Of a stretch of 64,000 bases of DNA, positions 40,998-49,188 are shown in pieces (position 1 is the stretch's first letter; the number at the start of each line of letters is the position of its first letter). The position numbers and the translations under genes were made by a program. Source of the stretch: Candidatus Woesearchaeota archaeon. GTDB taxonomy: Archaea > Nanoarchaeota > Nanoarchaeia > Woesearchaeales > JAGVZT01. The notes below the pieces were generated by a model that did no database searches, had not been told where the DNA came from, and saw only the letters and a program-made list of their open reading frames with translations. The DNA lies in assembly GCA_017608295.1 (NCBI GenBank), contig JAFCGF010000003.1, positions 124,001-188,000 on the forward strand, in the 5' to 3' direction.

Positions 40998-41828
40998 CTA
41001 TGTCAACCATTCCTCACTGAGTATATCTCCTCTTATGCCCACGACAATGCTCTTGAGAGGCACTTTCCTCTTTGCCTCGTCTGCTGCCTGCTTCGCGAGA
41101 TGCACAAGCCCTAAGCAGCACGGTACTTCCATGGTCATCACAGTAAGGGTGTTGATGCCCGCGTCGTCTATCAGGCCTGTGAGCTTTTCTCTATATATCT
41201 CCTGTCCCTCGTCGAGCTTTGGGCAGGCGATGGCGAGGCTCTTGCCAGCAAGATATTTTGAATGAAAATTCCCCAGTGAGTACGCAACACAATCTGCTGC
41301 CAATACCACGTCCCGTCCCTGGAAATACTGTGCCATGGGATTGACAAGGTGAAGCTGGACTGGCCACTGCCTTAGCTGGGAGGACTGTTCATCGCTATGA
41401 GGCATGACTGCATCTTCCTTGGTGAAGTCGCGTGCCATGCTCCCAGGGCAGCCGCACTTCATTGTTTTCATCTTCGTCTCCTCTTTCACAGGATGTTCTG
41501 TAAGATATTCCTCTGCGATGCGGAGGTTTTCTGTCTCATTGTGCTCTTTCAAGTGGTGGAGATGTTCTTCCACTGCTTTCGCGCCATGGCTTGCGATGTT
41601 CTCTATGACCTTGCGCTCATCGTATGCCTCAGCTTCCCGTTCAGTTACACTTATCGCGTCCTTTGGGCAGTCATTAAGGCATGCGCCGAGCCCGTCGCAG
41701 TAGAAGTCGTTTACAAGGCGTGCCTTGCCGTCAACTATTTCTAATGCTCCCTCGGGACAGCTGGGAATGCACAGGCCGCAGCCGTCACACAGCTCTTCAT
41801 CAATCGTGATTATCTTTCTTTTTGCCAT
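40998..41828 (-). CDS. 4Fe-4S ferredoxin-domain protein with extra Cys motifs
   Basis: A 276-residue iron-sulfur protein. Two ferredoxin motifs are at the N-terminus: CDGCGLCIPSCP (about 14-25) and CDGLGACLNDCP (about 44-55). After a charged helical segment come MKCGCPGSM (about 123) and, later, ACPKLDEGQ and EVPCCLGLVHL, which look like further metal or disulfide sites. Similar proteins are common in strict anaerobes but lack a proven role. It leads an operon with two membrane proteins, divergent from an HxlR regulator. Confidence 0.85.
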   Translation of the reverse strand: MAKRKIITIDEELCDGCGLCIPSCPEGALEIVDGKARLVNDFYCDGLGACLNDCPKDAISVTEREAEAYDERKVIENIASHGAKAVEEHLHHLKEHNETENLRIAEEYLTEHPVKEETKMKTMKCGCPGSMARDFTKEDAVMPHSDEQSSQLRQWPVQLHLVNPMAQYFQGRDVVLAADCVAYSLGNFHSKYLAGKSLAIACPKLDEGQEIYREKLTGLIDDAGINTLTVMTMEVPCCLGLVHLAKQAADEAKRKVPLKSIVVGIRGDILSEEWLT

Positions 41829-41857
41829 ATTGTTTCCCTCACATACTATCTTTTCTA

Positions 41858-41910
41858 TAGTAAGGATACAAAAGATACTTATATGTGTGTAGGTTACTAA
41901 TTGGTTACTA
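41858..41910. promoter_or_regulatory. HxlR-type operator half-sites and TATA box
   Basis: GGTTACTA occurs twice as a direct repeat, at 41892-41899 and 41903-41910, exactly 11 nt apart, one helical turn. An inverted copy of its core (TAGTAA) lies at 41858-41863. CTTATATG (41878-41885) is the regulator's TATA box, centred about 27 nt before the ATG at 41910. The repeats fall at the transcript start, a natural place for autorepression. Confidence 0.6.
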
Positions 41911-42272
41911 TGGCGTCAACATGCCCAGTCTATGTGACTGCGGACTTCATCGGCAAGCGCTGGACCCTGCTCATCCTGCTTGAGCTGTCGAGAGAAAAAC
42001 AAGCATTGCGCTATTCAGAATTGAAGGTGCGATTAGCCGGCATCAGCCCTAAGATGCTCTCCTGCCGCCTGAAGGAACTGGAGCAGCGCGGGCTTGTGAA
42101 TAATGTAGTGGATGCCTCTCAGGTTCCAATCCGCTCGGAGTATGGCCTCACGAGAAAGGGACGGGAATTTGTTCCCATCATAAGGAGCCTGAGGAAATGG
42201 GCACTCGAATGGGAGCAGGGCACACAGTGCGATTATACATCCTGTGAGCAGTGTCCCAGGTTGAATGCCTGA
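41910..42272 (+). CDS. HxlR-family winged-helix regulator
   Basis: A 120-residue regulator. The HxlR signature is clear: CPV near the start (Cys6), GKRWTLLILLEL, RYSELKVRLAGISPKMLSCRLKELEQRGLV, and YGLTRKGREFVPII. Cys6 and a C-terminal cluster (CDYTSCEQCPRLNA, three Cys) could sense thiols or aldehydes, as in HypR- and YodB-like relatives. It is divergent from the ferredoxin operon, which it probably controls together with itself. The ATG at 41910 is leaderless relative to the TATA box; a GTG three codons upstream is rejected. Confidence 0.92.
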   Translation: MASTCPVYVTADFIGKRWTLLILLELSREKQALRYSELKVRLAGISPKMLSCRLKELEQRGLVNNVVDASQVPIRSEYGLTRKGREFVPIIRSLRKWALEWEQGTQCDYTSCEQCPRLNA

Positions 42273-42317
42273 GCAGGAGTTCTTTTTTTCCCTGTTGAAC
42301 CGCACTCCTCCGCCATA

Positions 42318-42348
42318 CTTATAAAGAGAAGTGCGTAAGTCGCGCACT
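42318..42348 (+). promoter_or_regulatory. TATA box and palindromic operator of the glutaredoxin gene
   Basis: CTTATAAA at 42318-42325, then AGTGCG-N7-CGCACT at 42330-42348, between the TATA box and the expected transcript start near 42348. This is a typical place for an archaeal repressor site; the winged-helix protein encoded next door is the obvious candidate. Confidence 0.7.
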
Positions 42349-42371
42349 AGTGAAAAATAAAGGTGATACCT

Positions 42372-42608
42372 ATGACCCAAATTAGAGTGTTTTCAACTCC
42401 AATGTGCCCTTATTGCGTAATGGCAAAGGACTACTTCAAGGAGAACAATATAGAGTTCGAGGATATCGACGTCTCTGTCGACAGGGCAAAAGCCATGGAG
42501 ATGGTCGAGCTCTCAGGGCAGATGGGCGTGCCTGTCATCGCGATTGATGATGAAGTTATCGTCGGCTTTGACAAGCAGCGTATCGCAGGGCTCCTCAGCC
42601 TAGGGTGA
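42372..42608 (+). CDS. Glutaredoxin/NrdH-like thiol oxidoreductase
   Basis: A 78-residue thioredoxin-fold protein with active site CPYC (12-15), cis-Pro loop GVPVIAI and C-terminal GFDKQRI. This pattern is that of NrdH-like or archaeal glutaredoxin-like proteins, which reduce disulfides in the cytoplasm. The ATG at 42372 follows AAGGTGAT, a good ribosome binding site, so a GTG three codons upstream is rejected. It lies 6 nt before a winged-helix regulator and is probably co-transcribed with it. Confidence 0.92.
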   Translation: MTQIRVFSTPMCPYCVMAKDYFKENNIEFEDIDVSVDRAKAMEMVELSGQMGVPVIAIDDEVIVGFDKQRIAGLLSLG

Positions 42609-42614
42609 GGAGAG

Positions 42615-42959
42615 ATGATTACCTTTGCCTGCAAGGACATCGAGTTCTCTGACCTTTTGAGGTGCAGCTTTGAGCTGAACAAGACAGAGTACGCTGTCCT
42701 GACATTCCTTCTCAGGAGCGATGAGCAATACGGCGCCATTGCTCTTGGAAAGAGCATGAAGCTCGACCGCACCACTGTACAGAAGGCCCTGAAGCGCCTG
42801 GCTGAGAAGAACCTTGTATTTAGGCAGCAGCGCAACCTTCCCAAGGGAGGCTATACGTTCTCGTACAGAATCAAGGGCAAACAGGATATCAAGCAGAGAA
42901 TGTTTTCTATTGTTGAGAAATGGCATGATATGGTTGCAGGTGCAATAGAGCGCTGGTAG
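42615..42959 (+). CDS. MarR/TrmB-like winged-helix regulator
   Basis: A 114-residue regulator. The winged helix spans about 20-75 (LNKTEYAVLTFLLRSDEQYGAIALGKSMKLDRTTVQKALKRLAEKNLVFRQQ), followed by a wing (GGYTFSYRIK) and a C-terminal helix for dimerisation. Cys6 and Cys17 near the N-terminus could sense redox state with the neighbouring glutaredoxin. It probably represses its own operon through the palindrome at 42330-42348 (inference). Confidence 0.85.
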   Translation: MITFACKDIEFSDLLRCSFELNKTEYAVLTFLLRSDEQYGAIALGKSMKLDRTTVQKALKRLAEKNLVFRQQRNLPKGGYTFSYRIKGKQDIKQRMFSIVEKWHDMVAGAIERW

Positions 42960-42997
42960 CGATAGGTTCTTAAGTGCTGTTCTAGATTTGGGAGCCC

Positions 42998-43711
42998 ATG
43001 CGACCTAACCAAGCATTCTTCTCGATTTTTTCTATGATAATCATTATACTCTTCATTGCTGGATGCTCCCCATCTACCCCTGAGGAGCCTGCCCCCAATG
43101 TTGACGTGCCTTCTCAGCAGGAAATTCCATATGTGGAGTACGAGCGGGACGGCGAATTGTATTCAGGAATAGAATATGATGCCCAGACAGACGCAATGAC
43201 CTGGCTCAAGGAAAACACTCCTGAAGGTACACTGGTGCTGTCATGGTGGGATTATGGCCATCAGATACGGGGCTCTGCTCAGAGGGACGCAATAGTGTGG
43301 GAGCCCTCAAAGGAAATACTATTCACAACTGTCGCCAGCTATATCGTCATGGATGATGATGAGCGCGCTCAGGTTGAATGCCCGGTGTGCAGCCCGCATG
43401 ACCGCATTGTCGATGTTGTCGACGCCCTGCTTGCCGAAACCCCAGAGGAGACTGCATCTGTGATGGAGAAATACAATGCGGAATATGTGGTTGTGACTGA
43501 GGAGGAGAAGAGCAAGCTCTATGCGCTACTCATTGTCGCCGGTTTAGAGACCGATGACTACATCACACGCGATTATGTTCCTAAAGATGCTGCATCAGGT
43601 TTTATGGTGCTTAGGATGGCTAACGGAGAGGAAATTTCAGGATTTGAGCTTGTGTTTGATGATGAAAGCACAAGGATCTATCGGCTGGTTTCACCAGAGG
43701 AGGGTGTTTGA
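42998..43711 (+). CDS. Lipoprotein with STT3/AglB-like WWDYG domain
   Basis: A 237-residue lipoprotein (lipobox IAGC, Cys23). After a Pro-rich spacer comes AMTWLKENTPEGTLVLSWWDYGHQIRGSAQRDAIVWEP (about 67-104), which holds the WWDYG motif (83-87) of oligosaccharyltransferase STT3/AglB, in the same context as archaeal AglB. The rest resembles the soluble domain that follows. The 11-13 membrane helices that form the AglB active site are missing, so it cannot be a full glycosyltransferase. It could bind acceptor sequons or be a decoy or helper (inference). ArsM follows 1 nt later. Confidence 0.8.
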   Translation: MRPNQAFFSIFSMIIIILFIAGCSPSTPEEPAPNVDVPSQQEIPYVEYERDGELYSGIEYDAQTDAMTWLKENTPEGTLVLSWWDYGHQIRGSAQRDAIVWEPSKEILFTTVASYIVMDDDERAQVECPVCSPHDRIVDVVDALLAETPEETASVMEKYNAEYVVVTEEEKSKLYALLIVAGLETDDYITRDYVPKDAASGFMVLRMANGEEISGFELVFDDESTRIYRLVSPEEGV

Positions 43712-43712
43712 A

Positions 43713-44468
43713 ATGATAGATGATATTAAGAAAGCAGTGAAGAAGCGTTACAAGAAGATTGCGGTAGGCAGTGGCTGTAGGTGCAGTTCCTCGTGCTGCG
43801 ACTCTGATAATTATGCGGAGAAGGTTGGCTATAGCAAGGATGAGTTATCTAAAGTGCCTGAAGGCTCCAACCTGGGGCTTGGCTGCGGCAATCCCACAGC
43901 GCTTGCTTCCCTTGCTAAAGGGGAGATTGTGCTTGACCTCGGCTCCGGAGCTGGATTTGATGCATTCCTCGCTGCGCAGCGGGTAGGGGAATCTGGAAAG
44001 GTTATCGGCGTGGACATGACTGAAGAGATGATTGAGAAAGCACGCAAGAACGCTGAAAAAGGCCATTACTCCAACGTCGAGTTCCGCCTAGGGGAAATCG
44101 AGCACCTGCCAGTGGACAACAGTTCTGTCGATGTCATCATCAGCAACTGCGTGATAAATCTCTCACCTGACAAGAAGAAAGTGTACAATGAGGCCTTCCG
44201 CGTCCTTCGCCCTGGCGGAAGAATTATGGTGTCAGATATTGTGACTGCCGGAGAACTCCCTGATGATGTGAAGCAGAATCTTGAGGCCTGGTCATCATGC
44301 ATCTCCGGCGCACTGAAGCGGGAGGATTATCTGCGCACAATCCGCATGGCTGGCTTCTCAGAAATGGAAATCATCTCAGAGAAAGTGATGTCCTGGAAGG
44401 AGCTCAATGAGGACATGGTGGGCCAAGTCATCAGCCTTTCTGTCGTCGCCCATAAGCCGCGTGAGTAA
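43713..44468 (+). CDS. arsM: Arsenite S-adenosylmethionine methyltransferase
   Basis: A 251-residue methyltransferase. The SAM motif is VLDLGSGAGFD (about 73-83). Three cysteines match the As(III) site: Cys58 (LGCGNP), Cys146 (SNCVINL) and Cys196 (WSSCISGAL). An extra N-terminal Cys-rich part (GCRCSSSCCDSD, 21-32) is often found in ArsM. Methylation turns arsenite into methylated, often volatile species. The ATG at 43713 is fixed by the coding start of the domain; the frame is open far upstream inside the previous gene, but that part is out-of-frame shadow. No ArsR is adjacent. Confidence 0.93.
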   Translation: MIDDIKKAVKKRYKKIAVGSGCRCSSSCCDSDNYAEKVGYSKDELSKVPEGSNLGLGCGNPTALASLAKGEIVLDLGSGAGFDAFLAAQRVGESGKVIGVDMTEEMIEKARKNAEKGHYSNVEFRLGEIEHLPVDNSSVDVIISNCVINLSPDKKKVYNEAFRVLRPGGRIMVSDIVTAGELPDDVKQNLEAWSSCISGALKREDYLRTIRMAGFSEMEIISEKVMSWKELNEDMVGQVISLSVVAHKPRE

Positions 44469-44530
44469 GCCTATTTAGCAGGATAGCTTTATATGCGGTA
44501 TCTGAACCCCCCTTTTCATTGGTGATGCTC

Positions 44531-44932
44531 ATGAATGATCTGGAGAATGTAGTCGAGTCAGCAACGAAAGTATTTCTTATCTGCCCGGTGAGGGACGCGC
44601 CTGAGGAAGTGCAGGAGATTCTGGACAGCTATGTGTCAAGGCTTGAATCAGAGGGTTATGTTGTGCATTATCCTCCGCGTGACACCAATCAGGTTGACCC
44701 TGAAGGAGGCATCAATATCTGTATGCAGAACACCTCAGCAATCATCGAGGCTGATGAGGTCCATGTATACTGGGATAAGACTAGCGGAGGGAGCAAGTTT
44801 GACCTTGGAGCGACCTTTGCATTGCGCAAGCCGCTCTTCATCGCGAATCCAGATGACCTTGAGCCTACTAAGGACAAAAGTTTTGTCAACGTCCTGCTGA
44901 AGTACGGCAAGCCCTCTCCGTACTCGCTGTGA
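44531..44932 (+). CDS. Nucleoside 2-deoxyribosyltransferase-like protein
   Basis: A 133-residue protein with the flavodoxin-like fold of nucleoside 2-deoxyribosyltransferases: a first strand KVFLICPVRD (about 13-22), EADEVHVYWD and SGGSKFDLGATFALRKPLFIAN. The SGGSxFDLG part matches the family nucleotide region. Whether it is an active transferase or a hydrolase of modified nucleotides is unknown. The start is the third in-frame candidate, an ATG at 44531, because GGTGAT (44521-44526) precedes it at a proper distance; TATA CTTTATATG lies about 40 nt upstream. Confidence 0.75.
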   Translation: MNDLENVVESATKVFLICPVRDAPEEVQEILDSYVSRLESEGYVVHYPPRDTNQVDPEGGINICMQNTSAIIEADEVHVYWDKTSGGSKFDLGATFALRKPLFIANPDDLEPTKDKSFVNVLLKYGKPSPYSL

Positions 44933-44937
44933 ATGGC

Positions 44938-45687
44938 TTATATGAACCTGGTGAACCAGTCCACTGATGCTTGATACATTTCTTTGCGCTTTGGCCTCAG
45001 TCCGTGGTCAGCCCCCTTTAAAATGAGCTTTTCCTTAGGTTCATGTGCAGCTTCAAAATACGATTCCATCTCGCTCAGCGGCACAGTGGTGTCGTTTTCA
45101 CCATGGATGAAGAGGATTGGGCAGGAAATGTGCTGGATAGATTCAAGCAGTGCGTGGTTTTCAAAATCTTTCCAGAATTGCGGCTTCACCTTTGTTATTC
45201 TTCCGCGTGAGCGTTTCCGCTCTGAGATGCCATGAGGATTGTATCCTTTATCAAACAGCGCTGAAAGAATTTCTTTTGGATGAGAAAGTGAACCCATGAG
45301 AATGAGTGCCTTCAGTTCAGGGGTAAGTGCCACAGTTGCGGGAGTGCCGAATGACTGCGCATGGATGCCTACCCATTCAACTTTATCCTGCGATTTCACA
45401 AATTCAACAATGCTCTTGAGATCATCACGAAGCTTTGATAAGGAGGTCTCACTGTAGTTGCCATCACTCTCTCCACATCCTGAGAAATCAAAACGATACA
45501 CGAAAAAGTCAGCGCTAGCAAGATGCCCAGCGAGCTCATCAAACATCCCGCCCTCTTCTTTTGTGACATGGAAGCCATGCACTAGGATAATGGCAGGGTA
45601 CTTCCCCTGGCCATTGCCAGGAAGGGTTTCAATGCCAACGAGTCTTTCACCATGCGTATTTTGGACTGATACTTTTGTTTCTTTCAT
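44938..45687 (-). CDS. Alpha/beta hydrolase
   Basis: A 249-residue serine hydrolase. The oxyanion loop is LVHGFH (36-41), the nucleophile elbow is HAQSFGT with Ser112, the acid is in IHGENDTTVP (about 201) and the His is in GADHGLRP (about 231). YRFDFSGCGESDG is the classic strand after the oxyanion loop. This is the group of esterase/acyl-peptidase-like hydrolases with unknown substrate. It converges with the deoxyribosyltransferase-like gene, 5 nt apart. Confidence 0.9.
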   Translation of the reverse strand: MKETKVSVQNTHGERLVGIETLPGNGQGKYPAIILVHGFHVTKEEGGMFDELAGHLASADFFVYRFDFSGCGESDGNYSETSLSKLRDDLKSIVEFVKSQDKVEWVGIHAQSFGTPATVALTPELKALILMGSLSHPKEILSALFDKGYNPHGISERKRSRGRITKVKPQFWKDFENHALLESIQHISCPILFIHGENDTTVPLSEMESYFEAAHEPKEKLILKGADHGLRPKRKEMYQASVDWFTRFI

Positions 45688-45776
45688 TTTGACCTGTTCA
45701 ACGCGCCTTTCATAATAAAACTTTTCATAAATTCAGAGATTTAATATAGTGGTTTTTTCTATCATTAGCCTGAGGC

Positions 45777-46904
45777 ATGATGATTGACGAGGAGATTCTC
45801 GAGAAGCGAAAGAAGGAATGGCGCACCTTTTTTATCATGACTGCAGTAGTGCTTCTTGTGGTGCTGGTCTTTTTCGGCCCCCAGCTCAAGTACGGGAAGG
45901 AGAGTGAATACACGAAGTCCTTGAAACGTGCTGGAAAATGGTTCCACAACAATCAGGATGGATTCTTTCTTTACTATCAGTATGACCCTGGTGAGCAGAA
46001 GCATCTCACAGGGCAGCATCCCCTCAGGGAGATGGCCTCAATGTGGTCTGTCGGCGTGCTGGGAAACGCTTTAGGAGATTCGTCTCTCACTTCGCTGGCT
46101 GAGCGCGGCTTCATCGCTTTCAGTGACACCTTTCAGACTGACGAGGAGAACGGCTTTGTGTATGTGGGCGTCACAGAATATTCACTCAAGCTGGGCTACT
46201 CTGCGTTTGCGATTCTTACCCTGCTCGAGATAGAGCATCCCATGAAAGACTATTACCTTAGAGAGTTCGCTGACGGTATACTGCACCTCCAGCAGGAGGA
46301 CGGCTCGTTCAATACGTACTTCTATGGCAACGACACTTCTGGCCAGGATTATTATCCAGGAGAGGCGTTGCTGGCGCTGATGTCTTTGTATGAGTATAAT
46401 GGTGATGAGCGCTGCCTTTCGGCAGTTGGAAAGGCATTTCCTTATTATCGTGACTATTGGACCAAGAACAAGAACACCGCGTTTCCTCCCTGGCAGTCTC
46501 GTGCCTATCTCAAGTATTATCGTGCCACTGGCGATGAGAATGTTATCACGTTCCTTTATGATATGAGCGACTGGATGGTGTTGGAATACCGCCCTAAGAG
46601 CAGGTGCGCCGAATTTGACTTTGAGTGGTATGGCATCACTTCTCCAGTGCATGTTGAGGGCGTGATTCAGGGCTATGAGCTCGCTGTGGAGCAGGATGAC
46701 GAGCTTCGAATCGGGTGCTACGGCAATTACATCCAGGAAGGCCTGGATTATATTCTCACGACTCAGGTGGTTGACACTAATGACGACAGCTCCCGAGGGG
46801 GCTGGATTGGCCATGACGGGCTGATGCGCGTGGACCGCCAGCAGCACGCGGTGCTCGCTATTATCGGGGCGTGCAACGCTGAGATTGTGGACTGCGGGCT
46901 CTGA
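45777..46904 (+). CDS. Membrane-anchored alpha/alpha-toroid protein
   Basis: A 375-residue protein with one N-terminal membrane helix (about 16-34) and an outward domain of repeated helix pairs with Trp, Tyr and Asp-rich loops: FHNNQDGFFLYYQYDP, QQEDGSFNTYFYG, QDYYPGEALLALMSLYEYNGDERCL, AFPPWQSRAYLKYYRATGDENV and GGWIGHDGLMRVDRQQHAVLAIIG. This is the style of (alpha/alpha)6 barrels such as glycoside hydrolases or terpene-cyclase-like folds. No catalytic pair can be fixed. It may act on surface glycans (inference). Confidence 0.75.
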   Translation: MMIDEEILEKRKKEWRTFFIMTAVVLLVVLVFFGPQLKYGKESEYTKSLKRAGKWFHNNQDGFFLYYQYDPGEQKHLTGQHPLREMASMWSVGVLGNALGDSSLTSLAERGFIAFSDTFQTDEENGFVYVGVTEYSLKLGYSAFAILTLLEIEHPMKDYYLREFADGILHLQQEDGSFNTYFYGNDTSGQDYYPGEALLALMSLYEYNGDERCLSAVGKAFPYYRDYWTKNKNTAFPPWQSRAYLKYYRATGDENVITFLYDMSDWMVLEYRPKSRCAEFDFEWYGITSPVHVEGVIQGYELAVEQDDELRIGCYGNYIQEGLDYILTTQVVDTNDDSSRGGWIGHDGLMRVDRQQHAVLAIIGACNAEIVDCGL

Positions 46905-46946
46905 TTCCTGCAAAGCTTTTTAACGATATATGGTTCTCGGGCAGGC

Positions 46947-47192
46947 ATGTGCCTCGCTGTACCGGGAAAGCTTGTGGAGATAAGGGAAAATAAGGGACTA
47001 GTGGATTTCCAGGGCCTGAAGAGAGAGGCTGACCTCTCTTTGATGGAGGATTTGAAGCTCGGCGACTATGTTCTTGTGCATGCAGGATTTGTGATACAGA
47101 CAGTCGATGAGGAGACTGCCAAGGAAACATATGGGCTTCTTGCAGAGGTCTTTGGTGCTGAGGATGGACCTGTACGTGAAGAAGATCAGTGA
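46947..47192 (+). CDS. hypC: [NiFe]-hydrogenase maturation protein HypC
   Basis: An 81-residue HypC/HupF chaperone. The N-terminal MCLAVPGK is diagnostic; the Cys2 binds the Fe(CN)2CO unit together with HypD. The rest (GDYVLVHAGFVIQTVDEETAKE) matches the family OB-like fold. A CTTTTTAA box centred about 27 nt upstream makes the mRNA leaderless. It overlaps hypD by 29 nt. HypCD carry the iron complex to the large subunit of the hydrogenase, which is not in this window. Confidence 0.96.
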   Translation: MCLAVPGKLVEIRENKGLVDFQGLKREADLSLMEDLKLGDYVLVHAGFVIQTVDEETAKETYGLLAEVFGAEDGPVREEDQ

Positions 47193-48177
47193 ACTTGTTT
47201 CTGATATGGATGAAGTCCGTATCATGGAAGTGTGCGGCGGCCATACTCACACTATCATCAAATACGGCATCCGCGATGTCCTTTCTGATAATATCAAGCT
47301 GATTTCAGGACCAGGCTGTCCAGTATGCGTCACCTCACAGCATGACCTTGATTGCGTGGTGAAGCTTGCCCTCAATGGCGTGAAAATATCTACGTATGGA
47401 GACATGATGCGCGTTCCAGGCACGAAGATGAGCCTTCAGGACGCCCAGGCGCAGGGCGCTGACGTCAAGATGGTGTATTCTGTCGACCAGCTCATGAAGG
47501 AGAAGGATAGGGTGTTCTTTGCGGTCGGCTTTGAGACCACTGCTCCGATGACTGCTGTCCTGCTCAAGAAGGGCATTCCTGTTTTTAGCAGCCACAAGCT
47601 GATTCCTCCTGCGATGCGACTACTTGTTGGAGAGATGAACCTGCACGGCTTCATCGACCCGGGGCACGTCTCTGCTATTATCGGCAGCGACATCTGGACT
47701 GAGCTTGACCTTGGAGTGCCTCAGGTGATAGCCGGTTTCAGGCCTGATTCACTCATCAAGTCCACATATACGCTCATCAAGCTCATCAAGGACGGAAAAA
47801 AAGTGGTTGTGAACGGCTATCCCGAGCTGGTGAAGCCTAAGGGCAATCCTGTCGCTCTGAAGCTGATGGACGAGACCATGAAACCCGAGGATAGCGCTTG
47901 GAGGGGAATAGGAACGCTACCCCTTTCAGGGCTTGCTCCGCGGGATGATAAGCTGAACGCCCGCGTTGTGTATGCTGACATGCTCAAGGATGTGAAGAGC
48001 GTGGAACCGAAAGGATGCAGGTGCGGCGAAGTTATTCGCGGATTGATTGAGCCAAAGGAGTGCGGGCTGTTCGGCAAGGGATGCACAATGGAGACTCCGA
48101 TGGGAGCGTGCATGGTGTCTGAGAACGAGGGAGCGTGCGCGATTGCGTTCAAGTACGGGAGGTCGCTGGCAGAATGA
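47164..48177 (+). CDS. hypD: [NiFe]-hydrogenase maturation protein HypD
   Basis: A 337-residue HypD. Key motifs are all present: CGGHTH (about 25), GPGCPVC (about 54), the ETTAP segment in GFETTAP, and the C-terminal four-Cys 4Fe-4S site in CRCGEVIRG, ECGLFGKGC and ACMVS. HypD holds the iron on which CN and CO ligands are built. The start is the ATG at 47164 (MDLYVKK), inside the hypC end; longer versions into hypC are rejected. hypE overlaps its stop by 4 nt. Confidence 0.96.
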   Translation: MDLYVKKISELVSDMDEVRIMEVCGGHTHTIIKYGIRDVLSDNIKLISGPGCPVCVTSQHDLDCVVKLALNGVKISTYGDMMRVPGTKMSLQDAQAQGADVKMVYSVDQLMKEKDRVFFAVGFETTAPMTAVLLKKGIPVFSSHKLIPPAMRLLVGEMNLHGFIDPGHVSAIIGSDIWTELDLGVPQVIAGFRPDSLIKSTYTLIKLIKDGKKVVVNGYPELVKPKGNPVALKLMDETMKPEDSAWRGIGTLPLSGLAPRDDKLNARVVYADMLKDVKSVEPKGCRCGEVIRGLIEPKECGLFGKGCTMETPMGACMVSENEGACAIAFKYGRSLAE

Positions 48178-49148
48178 GCCGTGAAACACACGTCACTCTC
48201 AGTGAAGGTTCTGGGGGAAAGGAGATGCACGAGCTCGTCACCAGTATTACTGAGAAGCTTCATACAGGAGACTGGGAGCATATTGGTGATGACTCTGCCT
48301 CGTTTCTGCATGGCGGCAAGCGGTTCTTTTTCACCACAGATTCCTATGTGGTTTCTCCGCATTTCTTTCCCGGCGGCAACATCGGGCACCTTGCCTTCTG
48401 CGGGACTGTGAATGATTTGTCTGTCATGGGCGCGAAGCCATTGGGCATCTCGCTTGGCCTCGTTCTGGAAGAAGGCTTTGAGAAGGATAAGCTCTTCGAG
48501 ATTGTAGATACTATTGCCCGCCTTTCAAAGGAGGCAGGCATTCCAGTTACGACTGGAGACACGAAAGTGATGGAGCGCGGCTCTGTCGACAAGATTATCA
48601 TCAACACTTCGGGAGTGGGATTTGCAGAGCGTCCGCTTGACATTCCCCTTGAAGCGGGAGATAAGATTATTGTCAGCGGTGGCATAGGAGAGCACGGAAC
48701 AGCATTGCTTGCCCGGCGATTTGAGATTGAGACAAACGTGATAACAGACAGCAAACCCCTGTGGCAGGAGATTGATGCTGTTCGCGAGCTTATTAAGCAG
48801 GCGAAAGACGTCACTCGCGGAGGGATGGCCTCTGTATTGAACGAGATTGCGACGAGAAACAAGGTCGCGCTTCTCATTGATGAGCAGAGCATTCCAATGC
48901 ATCAGGAAGTGCGCGCTCTGACAGAGGTACTTGGCATCGATGTGTTTTCGTTGGCGTGCGAGGGCAGGTTTGTGTGCGCATGCCCTGCGGAGAGCGCTGA
49001 CAGCGTCGTGAGTGCACTTCAGAAATACAACAAGATGGCAGCAGTCATCGGTGAAGTGGGGCAGGGGAAAGATGTTACTGTCCAGACAAAGTTCGGCAAG
49101 AGGCTGCTCAACATGCCGTCAGGTATTCTCGTGCCGAGGATCTGCTGA
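48174..49148 (+). CDS. hypE: [NiFe]-hydrogenase maturation protein HypE
   Basis: A 324-residue ATP-dependent dehydratase. It turns the C-terminal thiocarboxamide into thiocyanate for the cyanide ligands. The protein ends with PRIC, where the terminal Cys is the carbamoylated residue. Other signatures are LSEGSGGKEMHEL, FTTDSYVV, GHLAFCGTVNDLSVMGAKP, and DVTRGGMASVLNEIA. The ATG overlaps the hypD stop. HypF, which charges this Cys, is encoded at 60949-63087. Confidence 0.96.
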   Translation: MSRETHVTLSEGSGGKEMHELVTSITEKLHTGDWEHIGDDSASFLHGGKRFFFTTDSYVVSPHFFPGGNIGHLAFCGTVNDLSVMGAKPLGISLGLVLEEGFEKDKLFEIVDTIARLSKEAGIPVTTGDTKVMERGSVDKIIINTSGVGFAERPLDIPLEAGDKIIVSGGIGEHGTALLARRFEIETNVITDSKPLWQEIDAVRELIKQAKDVTRGGMASVLNEIATRNKVALLIDEQSIPMHQEVRALTEVLGIDVFSLACEGRFVCACPAESADSVVSALQKYNKMAAVIGEVGQGKDVTVQTKFGKRLLNMPSGILVPRIC

Positions 49149-49157
49149 GGCAATACA

Positions 49158-49164
49158 TATATAA
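49158..49164 (+). promoter_or_regulatory. TATA box, leaderless promoter
   Basis: TATATAA centred 27-28 nt upstream of the ATG at 49189; it separates the amidohydrolase from the hyp operon. Confidence 0.65.
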
Positions 49165-49188
49165 TCTGAGATTGCTGATTTCCTCAGC

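Noticed and set aside
43554..43712. N-terminal extension of ArsM by 53 codons
   Set aside because: It lies inside the preceding lipoprotein gene in another frame; the domain starts at 43713 behind a ribosome site.
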